From: Natrinema halophilum
Lineage (GTDB): Archaea > Halobacteriota > Halobacteria > Halobacteriales > Natrialbaceae
Length of the DNA stretch: 56,996 nucleotides
Direction: 5' to 3'
NCBI RefSeq assembly: GCF_013402815.2
Contig: NZ_CP084881.1
Coordinates: forward strand, 1-56,996
The notes below the pieces were generated by a model, which was not told where the DNA came from, made no database searches, and saw nothing but the letters and a program-made list of their open reading frames with translations. Position 1 is the first letter of the stretch, and every line of letters starts with the position of its first letter. Below, one piece after another: positions 40,829 to 47,981 of the stretch. The position numbers were made by a program, and so were the translations under genes.

Positions 40829-41550
40829 GCCTCGTCACCTCCGTTCTCATCCTCGTTGTCGGTGAAAGATGGCCGGCGAAGGTAGCCACGTGCGGGACAG
40901 TAGAGTTCGCCATTGTTGTGTAGGAACTCGATCGTCCAGAAGACGTTCCCAAAGTCGACGTTCGTATCGTCGGTCTCCTCGAGGACTGCGTTGACGACCG
41001 ATCCGATCGGTGCACCGTGTTCGGACTCGTCCTGGAGCGCATCGACCTGCTCAAGGACGATTTGGTCGGTCGCCATCAGCTGGCCGCCGTCCGTCCTTAG
41101 GTTTTGATGGCCGAACCCGTGGTGGCGGAGGTACTCGATCGCATCGTGGGCGACCTCCTCCATCGTCGCTGAACCACCAGCCCGCTGTGCGCTTGAGGCG
41201 ACGTGATGAATGAACGCGCCGAGCATCCACAGCGATGCAGGCCGGGCGTCGACGTCCTCACTAACTGTGGGGAACGTGTCGACGCCATCAGACGAATACA
41301 TCACCAGCATCACGCCGTGGATGTCGTCCGGATCTGCCTCGGCCAGGACTTGGCTATACGCATCCAGGTGATCGGCATGTGTCTCGAGGTTATCAGCGAA
41401 CGGCGCCAGCGGGTGGTCTTCCGGAAATCCTCCGTCTGCGACAAGATCGTCTTTCTCCTCAGTCTGGCTGCCGACCAGATCTTTCCCACACTGCTGGCAC
41501 CGGTAGCATGACTCTGGATCCTCGCCACAGACTGGGCAAACCTCCGTCAT
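40825..41550 (-). CDS. Zinc-ribbon protein with helical domain
   Basis: The 241-residue protein begins with CPVCGEDPESCYRCQQCGKD, two CxxC pairs, then a TDGG-like linker (LVADGGFPEDH), a middle helical domain and a second TDGG (NLRTDGGQLMATDQ). The remainder (LEQVDALQDESEHGAPIGSV) is a winged-helix-like unit. It overlaps both neighbours by four bases. Confidence 0.6.
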   Translation of the reverse strand: MTEVCPVCGEDPESCYRCQQCGKDLVGSQTEEKDDLVADGGFPEDHPLAPFADNLETHADHLDAYSQVLAEADPDDIHGVMLVMYSSDGVDTFPTVSEDVDARPASLWMLGAFIHHVASSAQRAGGSATMEEVAHDAIEYLRHHGFGHQNLRTDGGQLMATDQIVLEQVDALQDESEHGAPIGSVVNAVLEETDDTNVDFGNVFWTIEFLHNNGELYCPARGYLRRPSFTDNEDENGGDEA

Positions 41551-41933
41551 CGTGCATCACGCTCCTCATGCGCGGCTGCGACTCCAGGAGCGGGACCGCG
41601 GACGCTATTCATCCCAGCTGCAGGACCGTCCTCGAACAGGCCGGCACAGCAGCGGAGCGTGGCGCCGACAGAGTCGTGACCGGCGCCGCACAGGTCGCAA
41701 CGGTGTGCACCAATCTGGATTCGGTACGTCACCGACGACGACCGGACGTCCCGCCACGGCTCGAGATCGCCGGCGTTGACAATCCGGAGAACTGCGTGGT
41801 TGATCGCCTGGTGTGTCTCATCCTCGATGGCGTTCGACAACTGCCGGACTGTCACGTAGCAGTTGCCACGGTCGCGGTGGGCGCGGATCGCCTCGCGAAC
41901 CCGTCGGTCGAGATCGTCTCTCGAGTGGGTCAT
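41547..41933 (-). CDS. Winged-helix protein with C-terminal zinc motif
   Basis: The first 75 residues form a winged helix (RDRGNCYVTVRQLSNAIEDE; TYRIQIGAH), related in pattern to the C-terminus of the gene at 39161. The C-terminal half has CDLCGAGHDSVGATLRCC, a zinc site. It starts four bases inside the upstream gene. Confidence 0.6.
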   Translation of the reverse strand: MTHSRDDLDRRVREAIRAHRDRGNCYVTVRQLSNAIEDETHQAINHAVLRIVNAGDLEPWRDVRSSSVTYRIQIGAHRCDLCGAGHDSVGATLRCCAGLFEDGPAAGMNSVRGPAPGVAAAHEERDAR

Positions 41934-42292
41934 GCTGAATCCCCTCGCTCGTATCCGCTGGTTCCGCGAAGGTCGGCAAGCAGATCGTTGAGGTGGTCCA
42001 TATCGACGTCCTGTTCGTGACAGAACCGCCGAAGGCGCGTCCCGATATCACCAGCTGTGCCGTGATGATCGTATCCGAACACACGGAGCAGGCGGCGTCC
42101 CTGACGATGGGTAAGCTCGAAATCGCCGAGCTCATTGTCCATGTAGAGCGGGTTGTTGACGTACAGGCAGTTGGGACACTGTGGCACCTCACTGCGTGGC
42201 TTGACGAGTTCACCGTCGGGACAGGCGGGGCAGTCCTCGCCGGTCGGTTCGGTTGGGACGCCCTTATCGAGCGTCTTGCCGTCGCCGGTCAT
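41930..42292 (-). CDS. Zinc-ribbon protein with helical tail
   Basis: The 120-residue protein has CPACPDGELVKPRSEVPQCP followed by CPNC-like NCLYVN, a zinc ribbon, and a C-terminal helical domain (RRLLRVFGYDHHGTAGDIGT). It belongs to the overlapping zinc-finger cassette and may bind nucleic acid. Confidence 0.6.
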   Translation of the reverse strand: MTGDGKTLDKGVPTEPTGEDCPACPDGELVKPRSEVPQCPNCLYVNNPLYMDNELGDFELTHRQGRRLLRVFGYDHHGTAGDIGTRLRRFCHEQDVDMDHLNDLLADLRGTSGYERGDSA

Positions 42293-43032
42293 GCTTCCAC
42301 CTCGCTATCATCGAGAGTCGTCTGCGTGACCTGCTGTTTCTCGTCGATCTTAGCGCTGTCATCAAACGTCGTGATCGGGATGATCTCCTCGTGGATGAAC
42401 CGACCGAGGAGTTCGGGCTTCATCTCGTCCGGTTCCCAGATGGCGAGGTATCCACTCGAGTAGATGACGAGGCGGACGAACATATCCCGCCAGTGAGTCG
42501 TCAGCGCGACCCCGACATCGGCGTTGATCGCATCCGTCTTGGTTTCGGTGCCCCACTCGATCGAGACGTCGTCGAGATTGTGCTCTCGTGTCGCCATCTC
42601 CGCGGTCCAGTCCCGGCCTTCGTCCCGCTGATTTCGGACGAATTCCCACGGCTTCAGGCGGACCGGTGCGATCTCTGGTCCAGCCAGCTTTGAGAATTCG
42701 TTGAAGGGCCAGTCCGGTTCGTGTTCGAGGTCACTCGAATGCGTGCGTTCTGCGAGGACCCATCCGCTCCCGTCGACGTCTGCGATCCACTCGGTGGCGA
42801 CACGGCGACTGACATCCCGTGTTTCGGTCTCGATCACGTGACCGTCCACCATGACTCGCTCCTCCTGTTTCGGAACCTTTCCCGCGACCAAGCCGGACTG
42901 GATGACGAGATCGTCGCCCAGGTAGGTCTGCGTCTCGTCGACCTGAAGTGCGCGACCGGTCTGGTCATGATGACTCTGAAGCGGCTCATCGGCCGATCCG
43001 TTGAGAAGCGCCAGCTGACCGGCGATCATCAC
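42289..43032 (-). CDS. Protein of unknown function
   Basis: The 247-residue protein is beta-rich at its start (TQTYLGDDLVIQSGLVAGKV) and helical later, with a C-terminal QTTLDDSEVEA. Start is GTG at 43032 or ATG at 43029, both overlapping the zinc-finger gene upstream. Large for this cassette; no family is recognised. Confidence 0.5.
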   Translation of the reverse strand: MMIAGQLALLNGSADEPLQSHHDQTGRALQVDETQTYLGDDLVIQSGLVAGKVPKQEERVMVDGHVIETETRDVSRRVATEWIADVDGSGWVLAERTHSSDLEHEPDWPFNEFSKLAGPEIAPVRLKPWEFVRNQRDEGRDWTAEMATREHNLDDVSIEWGTETKTDAINADVGVALTTHWRDMFVRLVIYSSGYLAIWEPDEMKPELLGRFIHEEIIPITTFDDSAKIDEKQQVTQTTLDDSEVEA

Positions 43033-43190
43033 CGGAACACCCCGTTGCCCGTTGGGCAGTCAGTGTAGCGGTAGTGGTAGCTCCCCGTGGGGCCGTCGTC
43101 TGGGTAGACGCGCACTCGCTTGTGGTAGGCGCGACTGTGTCCACAGTTCCGACATGGGCTGTGGTTCGTGTGCCGCTGGAGGCTCGCCAT
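43029..43190 (-). CDS. Small zinc-finger protein
   Basis: A 53-residue protein reads PCRNCGHSRAYHKRVRVYPD and ends near DCPTGNG, so three to four cysteines plus histidines for one zinc. It is too short for many gene callers but its start and stop overlap both neighbours. Confidence 0.6.
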   Translation of the reverse strand: MASLQRHTNHSPCRNCGHSRAYHKRVRVYPDDGPTGSYHYRYTDCPTGNGVFR

Positions 43191-43498
43191 CAGGCGGTCA
43201 CCTCCTCGTCAGCCTCGAGTTGTTCTCTCGCGTCTTCACCGAGATCGTCAACCGCGAATAGCATCGTTCCGAAAAAGCGGCGGTCCCCTTTCTGCCCAAG
43301 TTCGAACACACCGTTGCCTTCAAAACACTCCTGGGCGTACCCAACAGGACCATACTTCGAGAAGCCCTCTTTCGCGTTCACGCTGACGTTGCCGGTGACG
43401 TCTCCGATGAGGACTGCGGGTTGATCGCCGTCCCAGTCTTCTGCGAGCTCGCCGAGCATGTCGGCGTACTCCTGAAGGGTCATGACTTCGGTCGTCAT
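43190..43498 (-). CDS. Protein of unknown function
   Basis: The 102-residue protein opens with a helix (LQEYADMLGELAEDWDGDQP) and has a beta middle (AVLIGDVTGNVSVNAKEGF). It shares its start and stop bases with its neighbours, so it is part of the operon. No family is recognised. Confidence 0.5.
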   Translation of the reverse strand: MTTEVMTLQEYADMLGELAEDWDGDQPAVLIGDVTGNVSVNAKEGFSKYGPVGYAQECFEGNGVFELGQKGDRRFFGTMLFAVDDLGEDAREQLEADEEVTA

Positions 43499-43815
43499 TA
43501 GGCACCCACCTCCTTCGACAGGATGTCGTGACCATCATCGGCCCAGCGCTGGAGTGTATCTGCCCGCTCGCGAACGTGTTCTCGAAGACAATCGGCTTCG
43601 GCCTCGCGGGTATCGTGTTCACGCCCGCAGTCCGGACAGCAGAGCGTCTCGAACGCTTTCTTCTCGAGGAGACCCTGGCGGAGTTTGGAAGCGTGCACGC
43701 GGCTGGAGGCGGACGGCTGTCGCGTACTGGTGGTGTTGTGGGTGCCGGCAAGCTTCGACGATGGCTCGATTTCCTCACCGTCAGGGGTTACGAGTGTCGG
43801 GTTCCAGCCTGCCAT
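43498..43815 (-). CDS. Zinc-finger protein
   Basis: The 105-residue protein has CCPDCGREHDTREAEADCLR at about residues 58-77, a C-x-x-C-x(n)-H/C zinc finger, with a coiled-coil-like C-terminus. The stop and start join the next genes without a gap. Confidence 0.6.
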   Translation of the reverse strand: MAGWNPTLVTPDGEEIEPSSKLAGTHNTTSTRQPSASSRVHASKLRQGLLEKKAFETLCCPDCGREHDTREAEADCLREHVRERADTLQRWADDGHDILSKEVGA

Positions 43816-44231
43816 TAGGCATCACCCGCGATTTCCGCCACTGCGTCGTCTTCATCGAATTCGAACACCTGCGACGAATCTGTCTCGATCTCAAACCGCT
43901 CCTCGAGGTCCGAGATGCACTTGACTAACGCATTGAAATGCTCGCCTGGCTCGATGTGGTGGCCACGATCGCCAAGCTCAATCACATCGTGCTTGTCCAA
44001 TTTCGGAAGATGTGTTTGGTAGAGCGTGACGTATGCTCCCTTTCGATCGATATCGGAGATCGCTGCGAACGCATCAGCGAGCACTTTCAGTTCCATCGGT
44101 CCGAGTGCGTCGATGAGCTCGACAGCCAACCGCCGGCGCTCGTTGCTCATCAGATGTACCGCTGCATCGAGCGGAAGGTCGGACCGCACTGGTTCATCAC
44201 GGAAAAGGTCCCGAAGGAATGTGCGGATCAT
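43815..44231 (-). CDS. Haloarchaeal winged-helix protein (DUF7344-like)
   Basis: The 138-residue protein has a helix-turn-helix pattern typical of small haloarchaeal regulators: AAVHLMSNERRRLAVELIDA, then DRKGAYVTLYQTHLPKLDKH, and a GDRGHHIEPG-type wing. It overlaps padR by four bases. It may regulate the operon together with PadR. Confidence 0.65.
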   Translation of the reverse strand: MIRTFLRDLFRDEPVRSDLPLDAAVHLMSNERRRLAVELIDALGPMELKVLADAFAAISDIDRKGAYVTLYQTHLPKLDKHDVIELGDRGHHIEPGEHFNALVKCISDLEERFEIETDSSQVFEFDEDDAVAEIAGDA

Positions 44232-44803
44232 GCGTCATCCCCTCGAGAAACCTGCTCCTCGAGCCAACTGAGTTCGTGCTGCAGCACCCGACGGCCAGGC
44301 TCGGTGATCGAGTAGTTATTCGTGCGACGGTCGCGGCTCCCCTTCTCGATCAGACCGAGATCGACCAGTTCATCGAGGTTCGGGTAGAGGCGACCGTGGT
44401 TAACCTCTTTGCCGTAGTAGGACTCGAGTTCGTCTTTGATCCCGATGCCGTGCCGGTCTTGGCAGGCGACCGTAGCCAGTGCCCGAATTTGGAATTTCGT
44501 TAGCTCGCCGGCTATGGTCTGGACGTCCTGGCCCGTTCCGATCTCGGTGCCGCCATCCGTCAGTGCGATTCTCGTGTCGGCCGGTCGACGGCTACCGGTG
44601 GCGTTTTCATGGTTCGGTGCTGAACTGTTCTCTTGACGAGGGCCAGGCCGTGGACATCGCCTCGTCGTTTCTGCCGCGTGCTCGCGCGGTAGCGATTCGT
44701 CTTCGTTAGTGACGTCTGCGTTCTGATCATGGTCGTCCGAACGACCAACTGTCCAACTCTCGATGGGGTAATCGTTTTTAACCCCGTTGTTGTTGTCATT
44801 CAT
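44228..44803 (-). CDS. PadR-family transcriptional regulator
   Basis: The first 95 residues are disordered and acidic (with an ALTDGG motif); the last 95 match PadR: LTKFQIRALATVACQDRHGI, LESYYGKEVNHGRLYPNLDE and LVDLGLIEKGSRDRRTNN. It heads the long overlapping operon at 35.6-44.8 kb. Its mRNA leader contains the three-way-junction structure (44832-44895) and an alternative hairpin near the start codon, and its promoter shares the nested operator with the PhiH1-type repressor. It is probably the main early/middle regulator. Confidence 0.85.
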   Translation of the reverse strand: MNDNNNGVKNDYPIESWTVGRSDDHDQNADVTNEDESLPREHAAETTRRCPRPGPRQENSSAPNHENATGSRRPADTRIALTDGGTEIGTGQDVQTIAGELTKFQIRALATVACQDRHGIGIKDELESYYGKEVNHGRLYPNLDELVDLGLIEKGSRDRRTNNYSITEPGRRVLQHELSWLEEQVSRGDDA

Positions 44804-44900
44804 GACTTCTGAAATCCCTTCCAGTGGGATTGGAAGTCAATCTCGGGGTGGCCTAACACCCCGAACCTTTGCAGGTTCTGGCGAGACTGACTTCCCATCT
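44804..44900 (-). promoter_or_regulatory. Structured leader of padR: three-way junction and alternative hairpin
   Basis: In the minus-strand RNA, GGAAGUCA-G-UCUCG pairs with CGAGA-U-UGACUUCC (12 of 13 pairs) as a closing stem (44895-44888 and 44886-44882 with 44845-44841 and 44839-44832). Inside are GAACC-UGCAAA-GGUUC and GGGUG-UUAGGC-CACCC. The 3' half of the closing stem can instead pair with UGGAAG (44823-44818) or with GAAGUC directly before the AUG. Such mutually exclusive folds resemble a riboswitch or attenuator. A protein-binding operator with the same symmetry is also possible. Confidence 0.55.
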
Positions 44901-44935
44901 ACAGTGAGTAATTCGACTGACTAATACTTTTCCCA

Positions 44936-44978
44936 CCAATAACGGGATGCCTACCGTTATAAACGGGATATTTATTGG
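44936..44978. promoter_or_regulatory. Nested operator between padR and the PhiH1-type repressor
   Basis: CCAATAA (44936-44942) and TTATTGG (44972-44978) enclose ATAACGG/CCGTTAT (44939-44945, 44954-44960) and CCGTT-ATA-AACGG (44954-44966). A TATA-like ATATTTATT for the plus gene overlaps the right half; AAGTATTAG to the left is the likely minus TATA. This is the divergent control region for the two regulators. Confidence 0.65.
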
Positions 44979-45014
44979 TCAGTAGCGTGATTTGATCCGT
45001 ATACCGGTGTACAT

Positions 45015-45332
45015 ATGAGTCCTGTTTGCCCAGTTAAGCGCGAGATGCGCCAGCCGGCGGAGTGGATGAGGTTGCCTGCTGATGACCGAATCCTTGAGCT
45101 GATGTTTGATGAGGGGAACATGACGCCTCGCGCTCTGTCCCGTGACGGGGACGTTCCCCGAATAGATATCAGTCGAGACTACGCTGGCGATCGGTGCCGC
45201 AAGCTTACGGAGTATGGGCTCCTTGAACGTCTTGATCGAGGTCTCTATCGCCTTACAGACATAGGCGAAGCTTATCTGGAAGGCGATCTCGACGTAGATG
45301 AGCTTGACCCTGTCGACGATAGCGGCGAGTGA
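45015..45332 (+). CDS. PhiH1 repressor-like winged-helix protein
   Basis: This 105-residue protein matches the PhiH1 repressor-like pattern: EWMRLPADDRILELMFDEGN, DISRDYAGDRCRKLTEYGLL, ERLDRGLYRLTDIGEAYLEG. It faces padR across the operator at 44.94-44.98 kb, a natural genetic switch. It probably keeps the lytic genes off in the episomal state. An internal ATG at 45045 would also keep the domain intact. Confidence 0.85.
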   Translation: MSPVCPVKREMRQPAEWMRLPADDRILELMFDEGNMTPRALSRDGDVPRIDISRDYAGDRCRKLTEYGLLERLDRGLYRLTDIGEAYLEGDLDVDELDPVDDSGE

Positions 45333-45340
45333 CACCGATC

Positions 45341-45607
45341 TCACCTCAGCTCACCCTTGACCAGTTCCACAGCTTCACTGACCCAGCCCGGTAGCGGCCG
45401 CGTCGGCGTATCTCGATCGACGCACCGGCCCTGATTATCAAATTCGAGAACCCATTCCTCTTGTCCGTAATCGAGACTCACCGTACGCCCGCCATCGTCG
45501 TTGTAGGTTAACTCTAACGTGGCCGTCGCGGGCTCGCCTTCGGGGACGTCTTTCCCGAGATCGCGGCGTAGGTCGATGTCGATCCGCCTGGTAGTCGTCG
45601 TCGACAT
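45341..45607 (-). CDS. Small beta-rich protein of unknown function
   Basis: The 88-residue protein has alternating strands (ATATLELTYNDDGGRTVSLD; EEWVLEFDNQGRC) and ends in a helix. It is convergent with the repressor gene. Its promoter shares a 17-base element with the Orc1/Cdc6 promoter (45651-45667), and a TTTAAA box lies about 30 bases before the ATG. No family is recognised. Confidence 0.6.
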   Translation of the reverse strand: MSTTTTRRIDIDLRRDLGKDVPEGEPATATLELTYNDDGGRTVSLDYGQEEWVLEFDNQGRCVDRDTPTRPLPGWVSEAVELVKGELR

Positions 45608-45650
45608 GGCAATTGCGATGAGGGTTGATACCCCCTTTAAATCGACTTAC

Positions 45651-45667
45651 AATTCCGAATAATCTCG
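45651..45667 (-). promoter_or_regulatory. 17-base element shared with the Orc1/Cdc6 promoter
   Basis: AATTCCGAATAATCTCG is identical to 49981-49997 and lies 43 bases upstream of the 45607 start, just above a TTTAAA box. It contains the palindrome ATTC-C-GAAT. A common activator or repressor of the two genes is the simplest reading. Confidence 0.6.
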
Positions 45668-45709
45668 ATGGTGTGACTGTCGGTCCTGTATTAAAATGGT
45701 GGTATTGCC

Positions 45710-45750
45710 TTAACCAACATCCGCAGTGGACAACTGACCGTGTTGGTTAA
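45710..45750. repeat. Dyad TTAACCAACA-N21-TGTTGGTTAA, copy 1
   Basis: Two perfect 10-base arms are separated by exactly 21 bases, as in copy 2 at 47078-47118. The spacer has CAGT..ACTG around its centre. The two copies bracket the zinc-ribbon membrane gene and the toxin-antitoxin pair. Confidence 0.75.
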
Positions 45751-45797
45751 TGCCTTTAGCCACTAATCAATTAGTGAATCCCGCCGAACTATTCCGC

Positions 45798-46205
45798 TTA
45801 TAGAAGAGCGATCAATAGCAGAAGCAGGAGAACTCCGCTGACGATTAAAGCTCCGACCGTGAGTAATATAAGCGAGAATAGTCCGGCTGATGATCGTCCG
45901 CCTGGGTTAACCCTAGTCCCAGTGGCATCTACTTTGTGAATACACCCGATAAGGATCCAACCAGCAACGAAGAAACCGACTGGTGGAAGAAAAAAGAGAA
46001 GTGCTGTCATTACTACCCATTCCCATGTCTGGACATGTCCAGCGTCGAAAACGTAGTTTCTGAAAAGACCTCCCTTGTGAGCTTGGTAATCCGTTTCTTT
46101 GTAGACATCGCTGTTTATCTTCGGAGGCTCAATGTCCGATCCACATTCGCTACAAAATTTGTCAGACTGATTTACAGCGGCACCACAATCTGAGCAGGTG
46201 TTCAT
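45798..46205 (-). CDS. Zinc-ribbon membrane protein
   Basis: The 135-residue protein starts with a zinc ribbon (CSDCGAAVNQSDKFCSECGS) and has two hydrophobic helices near 62-85 and 108-133, typical of small archaeal membrane proteins. It lies alone between the two 10-base dyads, divergent from the toxin gene. Its DNA is AT-richer than the virion genes. Confidence 0.7.
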   Translation of the reverse strand: MNTCSDCGAAVNQSDKFCSECGSDIEPPKINSDVYKETDYQAHKGGLFRNYVFDAGHVQTWEWVVMTALLFFLPPVGFFVAGWILIGCIHKVDATGTRVNPGGRSSAGLFSLILLTVGALIVSGVLLLLLLIALL

Positions 46206-46275
46206 ACTACTATCCCATTAGTATCAGTTGAAAAGCCTATCGTATACGACGAATTCGCACGTAGATTTGAGATTA

Positions 46276-46309
46276 TGTTAGGCTAAAACCTAACACTTAT
46301 TGTGTTAGG
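46276..46309 (+). promoter_or_regulatory. Operator of the toxin-antitoxin operon
   Basis: Three related arms are stacked: TGTTAGG (46276-46282), CCTAACA(C) (46289-46296) and GTGTTAGG (46302-46309), giving a 7-base and an 8-base dyad that share the middle arm. CTTATT between the last two is the likely TATA box, about 30 bases before the ATG. Autoregulation by the HTH antitoxin is expected. Confidence 0.65.
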
Positions 46310-46329
46310 GCGTATACTAACATACAGGG

Positions 46330-46626
46330 ATGAGCGATGACGTCACCGTTGTTCGCGACGAGATCGAAGCCTACGCGGATGGCACTGTCGCCCGTGTCCG
46401 CGTCCTTGCGGTGCCCAAATCAACGAAGTTCCCGGAAGAAGTCAAATACTCCTTCCATTACGGTGTTGCTGGCGGCGAGAATCCCTACATCCGACTCGAT
46501 AACCACCACGGCGTTCACGAATTACATCTCGGTTCACGAACATACGAGGGTGACTTCCCCGGTTTGCAAACCCTATACCGTGCGTGGCGCGCGGCGCTTC
46601 CATTCGAAAAACGGACCGATTGGTAG
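46330..46626 (+). CDS. TumE-like toxin (DUF6516 family)
   Basis: The 98-residue protein has the pattern of TumE/DUF6516 toxins: an N-terminal beta hairpin (ARVRVLAVPKSTKFPEEVKY), FHYGVAGG, then YIRLDNHHGVHELHL with two to three histidines, and a final helix. It is followed 21 bases later by a helix-turn-helix gene, the expected antitoxin order. It is probably a growth inhibitor that stabilises the episome. The operator at 46276-46309 fits autoregulation. Confidence 0.75.
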   Translation: MSDDVTVVRDEIEAYADGTVARVRVLAVPKSTKFPEEVKYSFHYGVAGGENPYIRLDNHHGVHELHLGSRTYEGDFPGLQTLYRAWRAALPFEKRTDW

Positions 46627-46647
46627 CCCCCCACTCAGCTTCAAATC

Positions 46648-47040
46648 ATGACCCGAACACTCCACGTCCGAATCAATTCGTCGTCCGATCGAAGCGATCT
46701 CGAAGACACGCTTGCAGCACTCGATGCCGGCGAGAGTGTTGACCCAAAGCCATCGACACTCTCAGTCGAAGATCTCGAGACGTTCGGTCGGATCTTCCGG
46801 CCGGTAAATCTCGAGCTCCTCGAGGCGATCGCGGATCACGAACCAAGTAGCATTCGCGAACTCGCTCGAATCGTTGATCGCCACCCGCCAGAGGTCACGG
46901 AGAACGTCACCGAACTTGCCGACTACGGCCTTATCGAACTCGAGCAGCATGGTCGTGCAAAACGCCCGGTCGTCTGGTATGAGGAGATCGACATCGACCT
47001 CCCCATTGGCCAGCATTCGCCCGACGTTGCGCCAGCGTGA
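46648..47040 (+). CDS. TumA-like antitoxin, helix-turn-helix protein
   Basis: The 130-residue protein has a winged helix (NLELLEAIADHEPSSIRELA; RIVDRHPPEVTENVTELADY) of the type in HVO_A0114-like regulators and TumA antitoxins, after an N-terminal beta extension that may bind the toxin. Gene order and spacing match toxin followed by antitoxin. It probably represses the upstream operator. Confidence 0.75.
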   Translation: MTRTLHVRINSSSDRSDLEDTLAALDAGESVDPKPSTLSVEDLETFGRIFRPVNLELLEAIADHEPSSIRELARIVDRHPPEVTENVTELADYGLIELEQHGRAKRPVVWYEEIDIDLPIGQHSPDVAPA

Positions 47041-47077
47041 TTGCAAAGCTGGGGCCGATAAGCGGTTATTTTCGATT

Positions 47078-47118
47078 TTAACCAACAACCGGGGCAGCAG
47101 CCCGCCACTGTTGGTTAA
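47078..47118. repeat. Dyad TTAACCAACA-N21-TGTTGGTTAA, copy 2
   Basis: Arms and 21-base spacing are identical to copy 1; only the spacer sequence differs (it holds CGGG..CCCG). It lies 37 bases behind the antitoxin stop and 49 bases before the HicB-like gene. Confidence 0.75.
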
Positions 47119-47167
47119 GATTGACGGACGCCGAACGCTTATCTGACACCCCCTTGTTTCTCGAGCT

Positions 47168-47446
47168 ATGAGCACCGACGCCGACGGAACCGGGGACAAC
47201 GGCTCGAGCCCGCCGGTCAAAATTTCGCTTTCACTCGGTGAGAGCGGCGCGCTGTGGGTTGCTCGCGACGAAGAAACTGGTGTGGCGTCCCAGGGACCGA
47301 CTTGCGAAGATGCACTCGAAAACCTCGATGAAGCGGTTGTCGGTTATCACGGTAAGGGTGAACCGCCGAGCGACGACGATCTCCGTGAATTAGGGATCGA
47401 TCCAGAAGACAACACCTCGGGCGAACTCCACGATATCTTCTTTTAA
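47168..47446 (+). CDS. HicB-like antitoxin-type protein, no HicA beside it
   Basis: The 92-residue protein has the HicB partial RNase-H-like fold: KISLSLGESGALWVARDEET, GVASQGPTCEDALENLDEAV. No HicA-like gene follows; the neighbour on the other strand is only 50 residues. It may be an orphan antitoxin or a regulator. It lies just behind the second TTAACCAACA dyad. Confidence 0.65.
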   Translation: MSTDADGTGDNGSSPPVKISLSLGESGALWVARDEETGVASQGPTCEDALENLDEAVVGYHGKGEPPSDDDLRELGIDPEDNTSGELHDIFF

Positions 47447-47470
47447 TCGATCCAGCCTCACCAAAAGATT

Positions 47471-47623
47471 TCACTCGAGATCGATGCCGAGTGCGTTGGC
47501 GATCTCATCACTCGTGAGGTATTCATCCTCTTCGAGTCTGTCCAAGTCCGGTGCGCGTTCAGCGATCACATGGTGTTCGTCGGGTAGCATATTGTCTTCT
47601 GGTTGTCTCTCGCTGCTAGTCAT
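47471..47623 (-). CDS. Very small acidic protein, antitoxin-like ending
   Basis: The 50-residue protein, with ATG at 47623, ends DRLEEDEYLTSDEIANALGI, a helix-turn-helix-like or antitoxin-tail-like segment. It is convergent with the HicB-like gene, 24 bases away. A role is not clear. Confidence 0.45.
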   Translation of the reverse strand: MTSSERQPEDNMLPDEHHVIAERAPDLDRLEEDEYLTSDEIANALGIDLE

Positions 47624-47708
47624 AGTTGTGTTTTCGTCGTAACGGGGAAAACGATCGCTATTAAGCATCAGCATCAGCCACAGAATGCGGCGGTGGGAGT
47701 GTCCAAAT

Positions 47709-47981
47709 TCACTTTAGCCCAGTGGGCCACGTAAATTCAAACCGGACCAGTTCCCAGATTCGGTAGCAGACAAGAGCAACAAATACCCCAAATAGGAGGA
47801 ATCCCATGTTTAGAATGAAATCGGTGTGTTCCCACCCGACAGTGTGCAACATGGCGATAATTCCAACAGCGCCTGGAATTGCACCCATCAGGGTGTTTTT
47901 GAGAGCCGCAAACAATTGTTGATTTTCCTCCTCGAGCGAGTAGAATAGATCAAGCGCTTCTCTAATACTTCCTAAGTTCAT
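47709..47981 (-). CDS. Two-helix membrane protein
   Basis: The 90-residue protein (ATG at 47981; an alternative start at 48002) has hydrophobic helices near 33-52 and 60-78. It overlaps the next membrane gene by 20 bases. The pair may act together at the membrane. Confidence 0.6.
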   Translation of the reverse strand: MNLGSIREALDLFYSLEEENQQLFAALKNTLMGAIPGAVGIIAMLHTVGWEHTDFILNMGFLLFGVFVALVCYRIWELVRFEFTWPTGLK

